Below are positions 1 to 9,593 of a stretch of 64,000 nucleotides of DNA, piece by piece. Below the pieces are notes generated by a model. That model was not told the DNA's origin. It made no database searches and worked only from the letters and a program-made list of their open reading frames with translations. Source of the stretch: Paracidovorax wautersii (GTDB lineage: Bacteria > Pseudomonadota > Gammaproteobacteria > Burkholderiales > Burkholderiaceae_C); contig NZ_FONX01000002.1 in NCBI RefSeq assembly GCF_900113035.1, positions 372,001 to 436,000 of the forward strand, in the 5' to 3' direction. Every line of letters starts with the position of its first letter. The stretch's first letter is position 1. The translations under genes and the position numbers were made by a program.

Positions 1-911
1 ACGCGTTGGTCCTCAACGCGGTGTCCTTCATCACCTTCGCGCTGGCGGTGTTCTTCCTGCTCACGCGCGGGCTGCACCTGTCGGTCGAATTCACGGGCGG
101 CACCGTCATGGAGGTGGCCTACACGCAGACCGCCGACATCGGCAAGGTGCGCGACACGGTCTCCAGCCTGGGCTATGCCGACGTGATCGTGCAGAACTTC
201 GGCACCTCGCGCGACGTGATGATCCGCCTGCCGGTGCAAAAGGGCGTGACCTCGGCACAGCAGAGCGAGCAGGTGCTGGGCGCGCTCAAGGCGTCCGACC
301 CCGGCGTGACGCTGCGCCGCACCGAGTTCGTCGGCCCGCAGGTGGGCGAGGAACTGGTCCACGGCGGCCTGATGGCCCTGGGCGTGGTGGTGCTGGGCAT
401 CGTGATCTACCTGGCCTTCCGCTTCGAATGGAAGTTCGGCGTGGCCGCGGTGATCGCCAACCTGCACGACGTGGTCATCATCCTGGGCTTCTTCGCCTTC
501 TTCCAGTGGGAGTTCTCGCTGGCCGTGCTGGCGGGCGTGCTGGCGGTGCTGGGCTACTCGGTGAACGAATCGGTCGTGATCTTCGACCGGATCCGCGAGG
601 CCTTCCGCAAGTACCGCAAGATGGAGACGCGCGAGGTCATCGACCACGCCATCACCAGCACCATGAGCCGCACCATCATCACCCACGCCTCGACCGAGGC
701 GGTGGTGCTGTCCATGTTCTTCTTCGGCGGCCCCAGCCTGCACTACTTCGCGCTGGCGCTGACCATCGGCATTCTGTTCGGCATCTATTCGTCGGTGTTC
801 GTGGCAGCGGCCATCGCCATGTGGCTGGGCGTCAAGCGCGAGGACCTGGTCAAGGCTCCGGCCCGCAAGGAAGGCGACCCCAACGACCCGAACGCAGGCG
901 CCACCGTCTGA
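1..911 (+). CDS. secF: Protein translocase subunit SecF (5' end outside window)
   Basis: SecF works with SecD in the inner membrane and uses the proton gradient to help the Sec channel complete protein export. The frame is open from base 3 and the visible part begins just before the first membrane segment, so perhaps 15-20 N-terminal residues lie upstream of the window. Seen: the family motif LSVEFTGGT after the first membrane helix, a periplasmic loop, then a C-terminal block of hydrophobic helices containing GYSVNESVVIFDRIRE, the conserved SecD/SecF membrane signature. The charged tail ends at a TGA. secD would be expected directly upstream. The TTG at base 6 is not the true start. Confidence 0.96.
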   Translation, partial: ALVLNAVSFITFALAVFFLLTRGLHLSVEFTGGTVMEVAYTQTADIGKVRDTVSSLGYADVIVQNFGTSRDVMIRLPVQKGVTSAQQSEQVLGALKASDPGVTLRRTEFVGPQVGEELVHGGLMALGVVVLGIVIYLAFRFEWKFGVAAVIANLHDVVIILGFFAFFQWEFSLAVLAGVLAVLGYSVNESVVIFDRIREAFRKYRKMETREVIDHAITSTMSRTIITHASTEAVVLSMFFFGGPSLHYFALALTIGILFGIYSSVFVAAAIAMWLGVKREDLVKAPARKEGDPNDPNAGATV

Positions 912-919
912 CGCACCGC

Positions 920-946
920 CGCAGCCGCGCCTGGCGTGCGGCTGCG
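920..946 (+). terminator. Hairpin after secF
   Basis: Perfect 9-bp stem CGCAGCCGC / GCGGCTGCG with a 9-nt loop, beginning 9 bases after the secF stop. There is no T-run, so it is a weak or factor-assisted terminator candidate. Confidence 0.45.
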
Positions 947-1044
947 ATGTCCGGCCCTCGTCCGGCAGAGAGGGCCATCTGTGTCAAAGGGCGTCGGTTT
1001 ATCCCTACGACTTTGTCTGGGGGCGCCGCTAAGATCCTTCCACC

Positions 1045-3429
1045 ATGCAAAGCGCCGCCGCCTCTTCATCCCCTGCCCACCGCCGTCTCGGCCGTGTCGT
1101 GCGGCACCGGTTCGTCGAGGGGCTGTGCGCCGGCCTTCCCGCGCTGGACGGGCAATTGCTCGACTACCTGCTCGCGCTGACGGGCAAGACCGCCACCCAG
1201 CGCGAGATGCAGGCCTGGCGTGACGCGCTCACGCGCTACCAGCAATACCACCACACCTGGATCGAGGGCCTCGCCCTCGCCTGGCGCAGCAGCCTGGCGC
1301 CGGTGGTCAATACCGGGCGCGGTGCGCTGACCGACTCCCTCGACGGCTTCGAGCTGCTGAGCGACGACGTGGTCGAAAACAAGATCGTCGCCTCGCGCCT
1401 GGCCCTCACGGTGGCCGAATATTCCGATCTCGCCTACGAAGGCCTGCGCCAGCGCATGCTGCAGCTCGACGGCATGGAGCTCGAAAGCGGCGACGTGCTG
1501 CGGCCCGAGGCCCTGTGCCTCATGCTGGTGGACCAGTGGGTGCATGCGGGCCTGCCGCGCACCGACCTGCAATGGCCGCTGGACACGCTGCAGCGGGAGC
1601 TCGCCCGGCTCGTCGAGGCGCAGTACCAGCAGGTGACCGCGCTGCTGGAGGCGCAGGGCGTGCAGGCGATGAACGACCTGCGCTCCCGCGTGCGCCGCAC
1701 CAGCGGCAGCGCGGGCGCTCCCACGGGCTTCGCGTCGTCCACGCAGGGCATGGGGCGCGGCATGGGGGGCCCCGTCACCCAGGCGCAGCAGGCCTCCAGG
1801 CAGGCGGGCGGCGCAGCCTGGCATGGCGATGCGGCGGCGCCTGGCGAGGGCGGCGCAGCGGCCACGCCCATGGGCCGGGCCCGCATGCGGGCGCAAGGCG
1901 TGATGGGGCAGCTCTGGCGCCTGCTGGGCCAGCCCGGCGTGGGCTTCGTTTCCGGCAACGCAGTGCCGGCTGCAGGTGCCGGCGCAGGCTCAGGCGTGGA
2001 TGCCGCAGCGGCGATGGCGCCGTTCTCGGCACCGTCTCCCGCACTGGCCCAGGCGCTGGCGGCGCAGCGCGTGCAGGCCGACAGCTTCTACGTCAGCGCC
2101 CTGGCCACCATGGTCGAGGACTACAGCCCGGCCTCGCTCATGCAGCTGGCGGGCGAGCTGCGCGAGCGCGCCGCCGAGCTCAAGCACAAGGCCTCCACCC
2201 CGAGCGAGAAGGCCGTCATCGAGGTCGTGGCCCTGATGTTCCAGAGCATCCTGAGCGAAGACCGCATTCCGCCTTCGGTGCGTGTGTGGTTCGCCCGCCT
2301 GCAGGTGCCGGTGCTGCGCGTGGCGCTGGCCGAGCCCAAGTTCTTCGGCGACCTGAACCACCCCGCGCGCCTGCTCATCGACCGCATGGGCGCGGTGGTG
2401 CTGGGCTTCGACCCGTCGGACATCAGCGGCAGCGCCATCGAACGCGAGATCCGCCGCGTGGTGCAGGTGATCGAGCAATATCCGGAAACCGGGCAGCGCG
2501 TCTTCCAGCTGGTGTACGACGAGTTCGAGAAATTCCTCGCCGGCTTCCTGACCGAGCGATCCGACACGGCGCGCCTGGTCACGGTGGCGCAGCAGGTCGA
2601 GCAGCGCGAGACGCTCGCCATCCAGTACACCATCGAGCTGCGCACCCTGCTCAAGGACATGCCGGTGCGCGACGAGATCCGCGAATTCCTCTTCAAGACC
2701 TGGGCCGAGGTGCTGGCGCTGTCCGCCGTGCGCGACGGCCCTCGGCATGCCGAGACCACCGCGCTCAAGCGCACGGCGGCCGACCTGGTCTGGGCCGCCA
2801 GCGCCAAGCCCAACCGCAGCGAGCGGGCGCTGGTCATCCAGAGCCTGCCGGCGCTGCTGCAGCGCGTGCGCCACGGCCTGGCGCTGGTGGGCATCCACGA
2901 AGCCGCGCAGGACGCGCAGGTGAAGGTGCTGACCGACACGCTGGCCGACGCCTTCCTCTCCAAGACCGCTTCCATTCCGCAGGCCCATATCGACGCGCTG
3001 GTGCAGCGGCTGGACCGGCTGGAGGACTATCTGTCCGAGGACATGCTGGGCGACATGCCGCTCAATGCCGACAGCATCGAGATGCTGCTGGGCATCGACG
3101 CCTCCTCGATCCACGTGGTGGCCGACAACGACGTCCCGGTGCCGGCCGAGATCCTCGCGGCGGCGCAGGAACTGCTGCCGGGCCAGTGGTTCACGCTGGA
3201 CCACAACGGCTCCTCCGCGCAGGTGCAGTACGCCTGGCGGAGCGCGCGCCGGCAGCTGCACCTGTTCGCCGCGCCCGATGGCCGCAACTACCTGATCCAG
3301 CTGCGCCGCCTGGGCGCCTACCTGCAGGCCGGGCTGCTGGTGGCGCAGGACGACGAGGGCATCACCACCCGCGCCACGCGCGAGGCGCTTGCCAAGCTCG
3401 ACGCCAACCCGGAACGCCTGCTGGGCTGA
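1045..3429 (+). CDS. DUF1631 family protein
   Basis: A 794-residue protein of the DUF1631 family, found mainly in Burkholderiales and other proteobacteria; its biochemical role is not established. Seen: a helical N-terminal part, a low-complexity Ala/Gly-rich linker at about residues 225-350, and a long helical C-terminal part rich in Leu, Arg and Glu. There is no signal peptide and no convincing membrane segment, so it is probably cytoplasmic. The ATG at 1045 gives the N-terminus MQSAAASS. No good Shine-Dalgarno precedes it, so the start is moderately certain. It converges with the Bug receptor gene across a short GC-rich hairpin. Confidence 0.85.
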   Translation: MQSAAASSSPAHRRLGRVVRHRFVEGLCAGLPALDGQLLDYLLALTGKTATQREMQAWRDALTRYQQYHHTWIEGLALAWRSSLAPVVNTGRGALTDSLDGFELLSDDVVENKIVASRLALTVAEYSDLAYEGLRQRMLQLDGMELESGDVLRPEALCLMLVDQWVHAGLPRTDLQWPLDTLQRELARLVEAQYQQVTALLEAQGVQAMNDLRSRVRRTSGSAGAPTGFASSTQGMGRGMGGPVTQAQQASRQAGGAAWHGDAAAPGEGGAAATPMGRARMRAQGVMGQLWRLLGQPGVGFVSGNAVPAAGAGAGSGVDAAAAMAPFSAPSPALAQALAAQRVQADSFYVSALATMVEDYSPASLMQLAGELRERAAELKHKASTPSEKAVIEVVALMFQSILSEDRIPPSVRVWFARLQVPVLRVALAEPKFFGDLNHPARLLIDRMGAVVLGFDPSDISGSAIEREIRRVVQVIEQYPETGQRVFQLVYDEFEKFLAGFLTERSDTARLVTVAQQVEQRETLAIQYTIELRTLLKDMPVRDEIREFLFKTWAEVLALSAVRDGPRHAETTALKRTAADLVWAASAKPNRSERALVIQSLPALLQRVRHGLALVGIHEAAQDAQVKVLTDTLADAFLSKTASIPQAHIDALVQRLDRLEDYLSEDMLGDMPLNADSIEMLLGIDASSIHVVADNDVPVPAEILAAAQELLPGQWFTLDHNGSSAQVQYAWRSARRQLHLFAAPDGRNYLIQLRRLGAYLQAGLLVAQDDEGITTRATREALAKLDANPERLLG

Positions 3430-3433
3430 GCCG

Positions 3434-3449
3434 GGGCCCTCGCGGGCCC
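3434..3449. terminator. Hairpin between convergent genes
   Basis: GGGCCC-tcgc-GGGCCC lies in the 27-bp gap between the convergent DUF1631 and Bug-receptor genes. It could act as a short two-way terminator; no T-run on either side. Confidence 0.3.
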
Positions 3450-3456
3450 GCGGCAT

Positions 3457-4437
3457 TCACTGCTTCGGGATGCCGGCCCGCTGGATCACGGCGGACCAGC
3501 GCTGCACCTCGCTGGCCAGCAGGGCCGCCAGCTGCGCGGGCGTGCTGCCGCACGCCTCCACGCCGAAGCCCTGCAGGGTCTTCTTCAGATCGGGCGCGGC
3601 CAGGGCCTTCTGCACCTCGCCGTTGAGCCGGGCGATGAGCTCGGGCGGCGTGCGTGCGGGTGCTGCCAGCGCGTTCCAAGAGGCCACTTCCAGGCCCCGG
3701 CCGGCGGCATCGCTTTCGGCCACCGTGGGTGTGTTCGGCAGCGCGGGTGCGCGCCGGGCGCCCAGCACGGCCAGCGCGCGCAGGGCGCCGCCCGTGACCT
3801 GGGCCATCACCGGCGCGAGGATCTCCACCGCCGCATCCACCTGGCCGCCGCGCAGCGCCGTGACCACGGCCGGCGTGCCGTTGAAGGGCACGACCTGCAC
3901 GTCGATGCCCAGCGTGCTCTTGAGCAGCTCGGCCGCCAGATGCTGGGTGCTGCCCGTGTTGATGGTGGCGATGTTGAGCTGCCCTGGATGGGCGCGGGCG
4001 TGCGCGATCAGCGCCTGCATCGACGCGAACTTGCTGCCCGAGGGCACCAGCACGGCCAGGTCGAAATAGCCCAGCGTGGAAATGGGCGCGAAGTCCTTGA
4101 GCGTGTCGTAGGGCAGGCTGGCGAAGAGGCCGGCGCTCACGGCCGTGCCGTTGGACATCAGCAGCAGCGTGTGGCCGTCGGGCGCGGCCTTGGCCACGGC
4201 GTCGGCCGCCACGATGCCGCCGGCGCCCGGCTTGTTGTCCACCACGATGCTCTGGCCCATCGAGGCGGCCATCTTCTGCGCCACGCTGCGCACCGTCAGG
4301 TCGGCCACGCCGCCCGGGCCGAAGGGCACGACGATGCGGATGGGGCGGGAGGACAGCGCGCCCTGCGCCCGTGCCAGGATGGAAAGGGGGGCCGTGCCCA
4401 GCGCCAGCAGCGCGGCGGCCAGTTGTCTTCTCTGCAT
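3457..4437 (-). CDS. Bug-family tripartite tricarboxylate transporter substrate-binding protein
   Basis: Periplasmic solute-binding protein of the Bug/TctC family, which binds carboxylates or aromatic acids for TTT-type uptake. These are hugely expanded in Burkholderiales, often as orphans, as here: no TctA or TctB gene is adjacent. Seen: a signal peptide MQRRQLAAALLALG...ARAQG, then the family start RPIRIVVPFGPGG and the motif DNKPGAGG. The start at 4437 is preferred over an upstream in-frame ATG because a GAGGAGA ribosome binding site precedes it and the signal peptide starts there. Length is 326 residues, normal for the family. The ligand cannot be read from the sequence. Confidence 0.92.
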   Translation of the reverse strand: MQRRQLAAALLALGTAPLSILARAQGALSSRPIRIVVPFGPGGVADLTVRSVAQKMAASMGQSIVVDNKPGAGGIVAADAVAKAAPDGHTLLLMSNGTAVSAGLFASLPYDTLKDFAPISTLGYFDLAVLVPSGSKFASMQALIAHARAHPGQLNIATINTGSTQHLAAELLKSTLGIDVQVVPFNGTPAVVTALRGGQVDAAVEILAPVMAQVTGGALRALAVLGARRAPALPNTPTVAESDAAGRGLEVASWNALAAPARTPPELIARLNGEVQKALAAPDLKKTLQGFGVEACGSTPAQLAALLASEVQRWSAVIQRAGIPKQ

Positions 4438-4584
4438 GCGGAATGTCTCCTCTCGGTCGCCGCCCTGCGGGGCGGGCGGCGGGGAGCCACTATGCCCGCT
4501 GCCGTCCGATGTGGCGAGGGGCCGCGCGGTCTGGCTGCTATGCCGTGCCGGCATGAGCCGGATGGACAGCAGTGCGCCTGCCCG

Positions 4585-5082
4585 TCAGGCCTCGTCGTCC
4601 CAGCCGCCTTGGTCGCCGTGGCCGCTTTCGGAGGCGTCGTCCGCCGCGCTGCCCAGCACGCGGCGCACCGTGTCGCCGCCGAAGCCGCGCGCGACGAGGA
4701 AGCGGGTCTGCCGCACGCGCTCCTGCAGGCTGGCGGGCGGGCTGCCGAAGCGGCGGCGCCAGACCTCGCGGGCGCGCTCGAACTCGGTGTCCTTCAGGCG
4801 CTCGGCCGTGGCGCGCACCAGGGCGTCGTCCAGCCCCTTGCTGCGCAGCTCCTGCACCACGCGCTGGGTGCCCAGGCGAGCGGCGCGGCGGTTCACCACC
4901 GATTCGGCCACGCGCTCGGCGTTGATGAAGTCCTTGGCCTCCAGCTCGTCGAGCACGGCGGCGAGGTCGTCGCCTTCCTGCACGTGGCGCGCCAGCTTGG
5001 CCTGCAGCTCGGTGCGCGAATGCTCGCGCTGCGCCAGCAGGCGCAGGGCGCGGCCCTTGAGGGAGAGGCTGGCGAAACCCAT
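4585..5082 (-). CDS. recX: Regulatory protein RecX
   Basis: RecX binds the RecA filament and modulates its recombinase and coprotease activity. The 165-residue frame has the small three-helix repeats of the family, with LLAQREHSRTELQAKLARH near the N-terminus and LGTQRVVQELRSKGL in the middle. It lies 121 bases downstream of recA on the same strand. A long upstream extension of the frame exists, but the start MGFASLSLKGRAL at 5082 is family-like. A strong hairpin (5113-5147) sits between recA and recX, so recX is probably made from readthrough transcripts. Confidence 0.93.
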   Translation of the reverse strand: MGFASLSLKGRALRLLAQREHSRTELQAKLARHVQEGDDLAAVLDELEAKDFINAERVAESVVNRRAARLGTQRVVQELRSKGLDDALVRATAERLKDTEFERAREVWRRRFGSPPASLQERVRQTRFLVARGFGGDTVRRVLGSAADDASESGHGDQGGWDDEA

Positions 5083-5112
5083 GGTGGATGTGGCGGATGC
5101 TATCGAAATGGA

Positions 5113-5147
5113 AGCGCCAGGCGCCCGTTCGCAAGGCGCCTGGCGCT
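5113..5147 (-). terminator. recA-recX intergenic hairpin (attenuator candidate)
   Basis: A perfect 13-bp stem AGCGCCAGGCGCC / GGCGCCTGGCGCT with a 9-nt loop, followed on the transcribed strand by TCCATTTCG. Partial termination between recA and recX is known in Escherichia coli; the same arrangement is inferred here. Confidence 0.65.
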
Positions 5148-5203
5148 GTGGGGTCCCCCAAGCTCGTCGCCCGTTGCCGGGCGGGCTGCTGTTGGGCTGC
5201 GGC

Positions 5204-6301
<1,098 letters not shown>

Positions 6302-6363
6302 GGAAAACTCCTTGAGATACGGTGAGGTGCGTGGTTCCAGGACTGTCTGCGGTTAAGCACAGG

Positions 6364-6409
6364 CTGGATGCTTGAACAGTAGTGTAGGGGCGGTATATCT
6401 GCTCTGCAA
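6364..6409 (-). promoter_or_regulatory. recA promoter with LexA (SOS) box
   Basis: On the minus strand, TTGCAG (6404-6409) and TACACT (6381-6386) are separated by 17 bases. Immediately downstream is CTGTTCAAGCATCCAG (6364-6379), which matches the CTGT-N8-ACAG LexA consensus at 7 of 8 defined positions. A possible divergent promoter for the MarR gene (TTGAAC 6372-6377, TATATC 6394-6399, 16-base spacer) overlaps it. Confidence 0.65.
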
Positions 6410-6417
6410 TGCATTAA

Positions 6418-6963
6418 ATGGTCAGTTTGGCTGACAATATCCGTATGGTTTCCACCGACCCTGCAACCCCTTCGGCCGCCGACCTGCGCGACGACGCCTG
6501 GCGCCTCACCCACCTGGGCCGGCTGCTGGGCCACGCCATGCGCCGCTTCGATGCGCGCGTGCTGGAACTGATGGCGCACGACGTGCAGGTGCCGCTGGCG
6601 CTTTCCAACCTCGCCGCGCGCGAGCAGGTCAGCGCGGCGCACATCCACATCACCCGGCACCTCTCGCTGCAGGGCGACCGGCTGACCGACCTGGCCGCGC
6701 GCGCCGGCATGGCCAAGCAGTCCATGGCCGCGCTGGTGGACCAGTGCGAGGCCTGGGGCCTCGTCGTGCGCGAGCCCGATCCTCTGGATGCGCGCGCGCG
6801 GCGCGTGCGCTTCACGGCCACGGGGCGGGCCTGGCTGCAGGCCTTCCAGCGCGCGGTGGCGCGGGCCGAGGCCGAGTTCCGCGACGCCGTGGGCGCCGAG
6901 GTGGCGGCCGTGGTCGCGCTGGGCCTGGAGGCCTATGCCGGCGGCGACGGCAGCGCGGCGTGA
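6418..6963 (+). CDS. MarR-family transcriptional regulator
   Basis: Winged-helix regulator of the MarR type. Seen: helical dimerisation segments at both ends and a DNA-binding core with LTDLAARAGMAKQSMAALVDQ as the recognition-helix region, followed by the wing containing ARRVRFTATGRAWL. It is divergent from recA. Two starts are possible, ATG 6418 and ATG 6445; neither has a good ribosome binding site. An inverted repeat GTCAG-tttgg-CTGAC at 6421-6435 overlaps the first start and may be its own operator, which would favour the second. Ligand and targets are unknown. Confidence 0.8.
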   Translation: MVSLADNIRMVSTDPATPSAADLRDDAWRLTHLGRLLGHAMRRFDARVLELMAHDVQVPLALSNLAAREQVSAAHIHITRHLSLQGDRLTDLAARAGMAKQSMAALVDQCEAWGLVVREPDPLDARARRVRFTATGRAWLQAFQRAVARAEAEFRDAVGAEVAAVVALGLEAYAGGDGSAA

Positions 6964-7045
6964 ACGCCCCCGTGCGGCTGGCCCGCTCCTAGAATCGCTG
7001 CACGCCCCCCGCCGTGCCCCACAGAAGAATCCAGGAGACCTCCCC

Positions 7046-7741
7046 ATGCGCATCCTCATCGCCGAAGACGACCAGGTGTTGGCCGATGGACTGCTGCGCA
7101 CGCTGCGCGGCTCCGGCGCGGCGGTGGACCATGTGGCGAGCGGCGCCGAGGCCGACGCCGCGCTCATGGCCAACAGCGAATTCGACCTGCTCATCCTCGA
7201 CCTGGGCCTGCCGCGCCTGCACGGGCTGGAGGTGCTCAAGCGCCTGCGCGGCCGGGGCTCGGCCATGCCGGTGCTGATCCTCACCGCGGCCGACAGCGTG
7301 GACGAGCGCGTCAAGGGGCTGGACTTCGGCGCCGACGACTACATGGCCAAGCCGTTCTCGCTGCAGGAGCTGGAAGCGCGCGTGCGGGCGCTCACGCGCC
7401 GCGGCATGGGCGGCACCACCAGCGTCATCCGCCACGGCCCGCTGGTCTATGACCAGGCCGGGCGCGTGGCCACCATCGACGGGCGCATGGTGGAGCTGTC
7501 GGCGCGCGAGCTGGGCCTGCTGGAGGTGCTGCTGCAGCGCGCCGGCCGCCTGGTCAGCAAGGAGCAGCTGGTCGAGCGCCTCTGCGAATGGGGCGAAGAG
7601 GTGAGCAACAACGCCATCGAGGTCTATATCCACCGCCTGCGCAAGAAGATCGAGCGCGGCCCGATCCGCATCGCCACCGTGCGCGGCCTGGGCTACTGCC
7701 TCGAAAGGGTGGCGGCGCCCGCCGAACGGCCCGCCGCCTGA
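7046..7741 (+). CDS. OmpR-family response regulator (QseB/TctD-like)
   Basis: A 231-residue two-component regulator. The receiver domain has the acidic pair ED at residues 7-8, the phosphoacceptor Asp52 in LLILDLGLP, the Thr in LILTAADS and the Lys in YMAKPF. The C-terminal winged helix includes VSNNAIEVYIHRLRKKIE. The ATG at 7046 has an AGGAG ribosome binding site 8 bases upstream; longer in-frame extensions are not credible. It is followed by the sensor kinase gene after 97 bases and is almost certainly its partner. Confidence 0.93.
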   Translation: MRILIAEDDQVLADGLLRTLRGSGAAVDHVASGAEADAALMANSEFDLLILDLGLPRLHGLEVLKRLRGRGSAMPVLILTAADSVDERVKGLDFGADDYMAKPFSLQELEARVRALTRRGMGGTTSVIRHGPLVYDQAGRVATIDGRMVELSARELGLLEVLLQRAGRLVSKEQLVERLCEWGEEVSNNAIEVYIHRLRKKIERGPIRIATVRGLGYCLERVAAPAERPAA

Positions 7742-7755
7742 TGCGCCGGCTGCGC

Positions 7756-7822
7756 ATTTGCTATGTTTTTTATAGCTGTATGCGCTTGATCCACCTGCGC
7801 CCGGGTCCCATTCGCTTCAAAT
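7756..7822. repeat. Comamonadaceae-type intergenic palindromic repeat
   Basis: A 67-bp block between the regulator and kinase genes with ends ATTTG...CAAAT and an internal inverted repeat GCTAT-N7-ATAGC, followed by a GCGCTTGAT-type segment. The pattern (ATTTGCTAT..ATAGCTG..TGCGCTTGAT..CAAAT) resembles a dispersed repeat I recognise from intergenic regions of Acidovorax, Polaromonas and relatives. Only one copy lies in this window, so dispersal rests on recall rather than on this sequence. Confidence 0.6.
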
Positions 7823-7838
7823 ATTCGCGGCCCGCGCC

Positions 7839-9281
7839 ATGAAGATCTTCCAGCGCGAGCAGCGCTCCCTCTTCGGCGAGATCCTGGACTGGATGCTCAC
7901 GCCGCTGCTGCTGCTCTGGCCCGTCAGCCTGGCGCTGACCTGGCTGGTGGCGCAGGGCCTGGCCAACAAGCCGTTCGACCGGGCGCTGGAATACAACGCC
8001 CACGCGCTCGCGCAGCTGGTGACCGTGCAGGGCGAGCGCGTGCAGTTCAACCTGCCGCAGCCGGCCAGCGAGATCCTGCGCGCCGACGAGTCCGACATCG
8101 TCTACTACCAGGTGCTGGCGCCGGACGGCAGCTTCCTCTCGGGTGAGCGCGGCCTGCCGCCGCCGCCCGACGACGAGAAGCCCTTCTCCGCCGAGGTGCG
8201 GCTGCGCGATGCCGAGTTGCGCGGCATCGACATCCGCATCGCCTACCTGTGGGTGCGCGTGCCGCTGCCGGGCGCGCCCGCCGCGCTGGTGCAGGTCGCC
8301 GAGACGCGCGAGAAGCGCAGCATGTTGGCCACTGAAATCATCAAGGGCGTGATGCTGCCGCAGTTCGCCATCCTGCCGCTGGCGGTGCTGCTGGTGTGGC
8401 TGGCGCTGGCGCGCGGCATCAAGCCGCTCTCGCAGCTCGAAGAGCGCATCCGCGCGCGCAAGCCCGACGACCTCTCGCCGCTGGACCACAAGGCCGTGCC
8501 CATGGAGGTCGCGCCGCTGGTCGATTCGGTCAACGACCTGCTGCGGCGGCTCAACGAATCCATCGCCACGCAAAAGCGCTTCCTCGCCGATGCGGCGCAC
8601 CAGCTCAAGACCCCGCTGGCCGGGCTGCGCATGCAGGCCGATCTGGCCCAGCGCGAGGGCTCCGACACCGAGGCGCTGCGCCGCTCGCTGCAGCAGATCG
8701 GCCGCAGCAGCATGCGCGCCACGCACACCGTCAACCAGCTGCTGGCGCTGGCGCGCGCCGAAGGCGGCGGCGTGCTGGTGCGCCAGCCGGTGGACCTGGC
8801 GCGGCTGGTCATCGAGGTGGTGCGCGACTGCGTGCCGCGCGCGCTGGACCGCCACATCGACCTGGGCTACGAAGGCGAGCAGCCCGGTGCGCCGGGCGTC
8901 TGGGTGGAGGGCAACGCCACGCTGCTCAAGGAACTCGCGCGCAACCTGCTCGACAACGCGATGAACTACACGCCCTCCAGCGCCGATCACCCGGGCGTGG
9001 TCACCGCGCGCGTGCTGGCAGACACCTTCGGCCATGTGGTGCTGATCCAGATCGAGGATTCCGGCCCCGGCGTGCCCGAGGCCGAGCGCGAACTGATCTT
9101 CCAGCCCTTCTACCGCGCGCTCGGCACCGAGGCTGACGGCTCCGGCCTGGGCCTGCCCATCGTGGTCGAGATCGCGCGCCAGCACGGCGCCAGCGTGCAG
9201 CTGGACGACGCCCATCCGGGCCAGCTGCCGCCCGGCGCGCGCTTCACCGTGCGCTTCACGGGACGATCGCCCACGCATTGA
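7839..9281 (+). CDS. Sensor histidine kinase, TctE/QseC type
   Basis: A 480-residue inner-membrane kinase. Seen: a membrane helix at about residues 18-38, a periplasmic domain to about residue 168, a second helix at about 170-192, a HAMP-like stretch, the phosphoacceptor His254 in AAHQLKTPLAG, the N box LARNLLDNAMNYTP, and the G boxes DSGPGVPE and GSGLGLPIV. Together with the response regulator upstream it forms a complete two-component system. TctE-like kinases often control tricarboxylate uptake; the actual signal is not visible here. The stop codon is 16 bases from the left end of the integrated element. Confidence 0.92.
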   Translation: MKIFQREQRSLFGEILDWMLTPLLLLWPVSLALTWLVAQGLANKPFDRALEYNAHALAQLVTVQGERVQFNLPQPASEILRADESDIVYYQVLAPDGSFLSGERGLPPPPDDEKPFSAEVRLRDAELRGIDIRIAYLWVRVPLPGAPAALVQVAETREKRSMLATEIIKGVMLPQFAILPLAVLLVWLALARGIKPLSQLEERIRARKPDDLSPLDHKAVPMEVAPLVDSVNDLLRRLNESIATQKRFLADAAHQLKTPLAGLRMQADLAQREGSDTEALRRSLQQIGRSSMRATHTVNQLLALARAEGGGVLVRQPVDLARLVIEVVRDCVPRALDRHIDLGYEGEQPGAPGVWVEGNATLLKELARNLLDNAMNYTPSSADHPGVVTARVLADTFGHVVLIQIEDSGPGVPEAERELIFQPFYRALGTEADGSGLGLPIVVEIARQHGASVQLDDAHPGQLPPGARFTVRFTGRSPTH

Positions 9282-9296
9282 GCGCGCCGCGCAGGC

Positions 9297-9305
9297 AATA
9301 AAAAA
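9297..9305. repeat. Left attachment site repeat (attL core)
   Basis: AATAAAAAA, identical to 55811-55819. It is 16 bases after the sensor kinase stop codon and marks the junction between chromosome and element. Confidence 0.75.
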
Positions 9306-9593
9306 TGTCCGCAGTCAAGCGATTGTTGAAATCAGCCTGATGGCCGGAAGTCTATATGGGGTGCGGGTTTGGCTCTACTTCGGGCCGCCTTGCGGGGCTG
9401 TGGCGTTGTGGGCTGGGAGCCACATAGGAGCTTCGCGGTAGAAAGCCCGAGCGTGCTGCATCGGGGGCGGTTGCCTGCAGGCGGTAGCCGCGTTTGGTCT
9501 TCATAGCCCAATCGGTCGCCGTCCTCCAGAATGAAGAACGCGCAGCCTTGGGCTGCGCGTTTGAGGGATGGCCGCCAGCGGAAACCGGCATCA
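9306..9593. other. Element left-end noncoding region
   Basis: About 290 bases between the attachment repeat and the last gene of the trb operon. I see no convincing gene. It contains the operon-end hairpin (9537-9561) and probably integrase-binding sequences. Confidence 0.5.
9537..9561 (-). terminator. Terminator of the traG-trb operon
   Basis: A perfect 11-bp stem AACGCGCAGCC / GGCTGCGCGTT with a TTG loop, 33 bases past the DUF2274 stop. The T-run on the minus strand is poor (TTCTTCATTCT), so its efficiency is uncertain. Confidence 0.65.

Noticed and set aside
428-1180. Long plus-strand frame overlapping the secF end
   Set aside because: Arginine- and glycine-rich translation in a shifted frame of a GC-rich gene; no family features and it conflicts with secF.
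1990-3456. 488-codon minus-strand frame opposite the DUF1631 gene
   Set aside because: Antisense shadow rich in Gln, His and Arg; the plus-strand protein has family identity.
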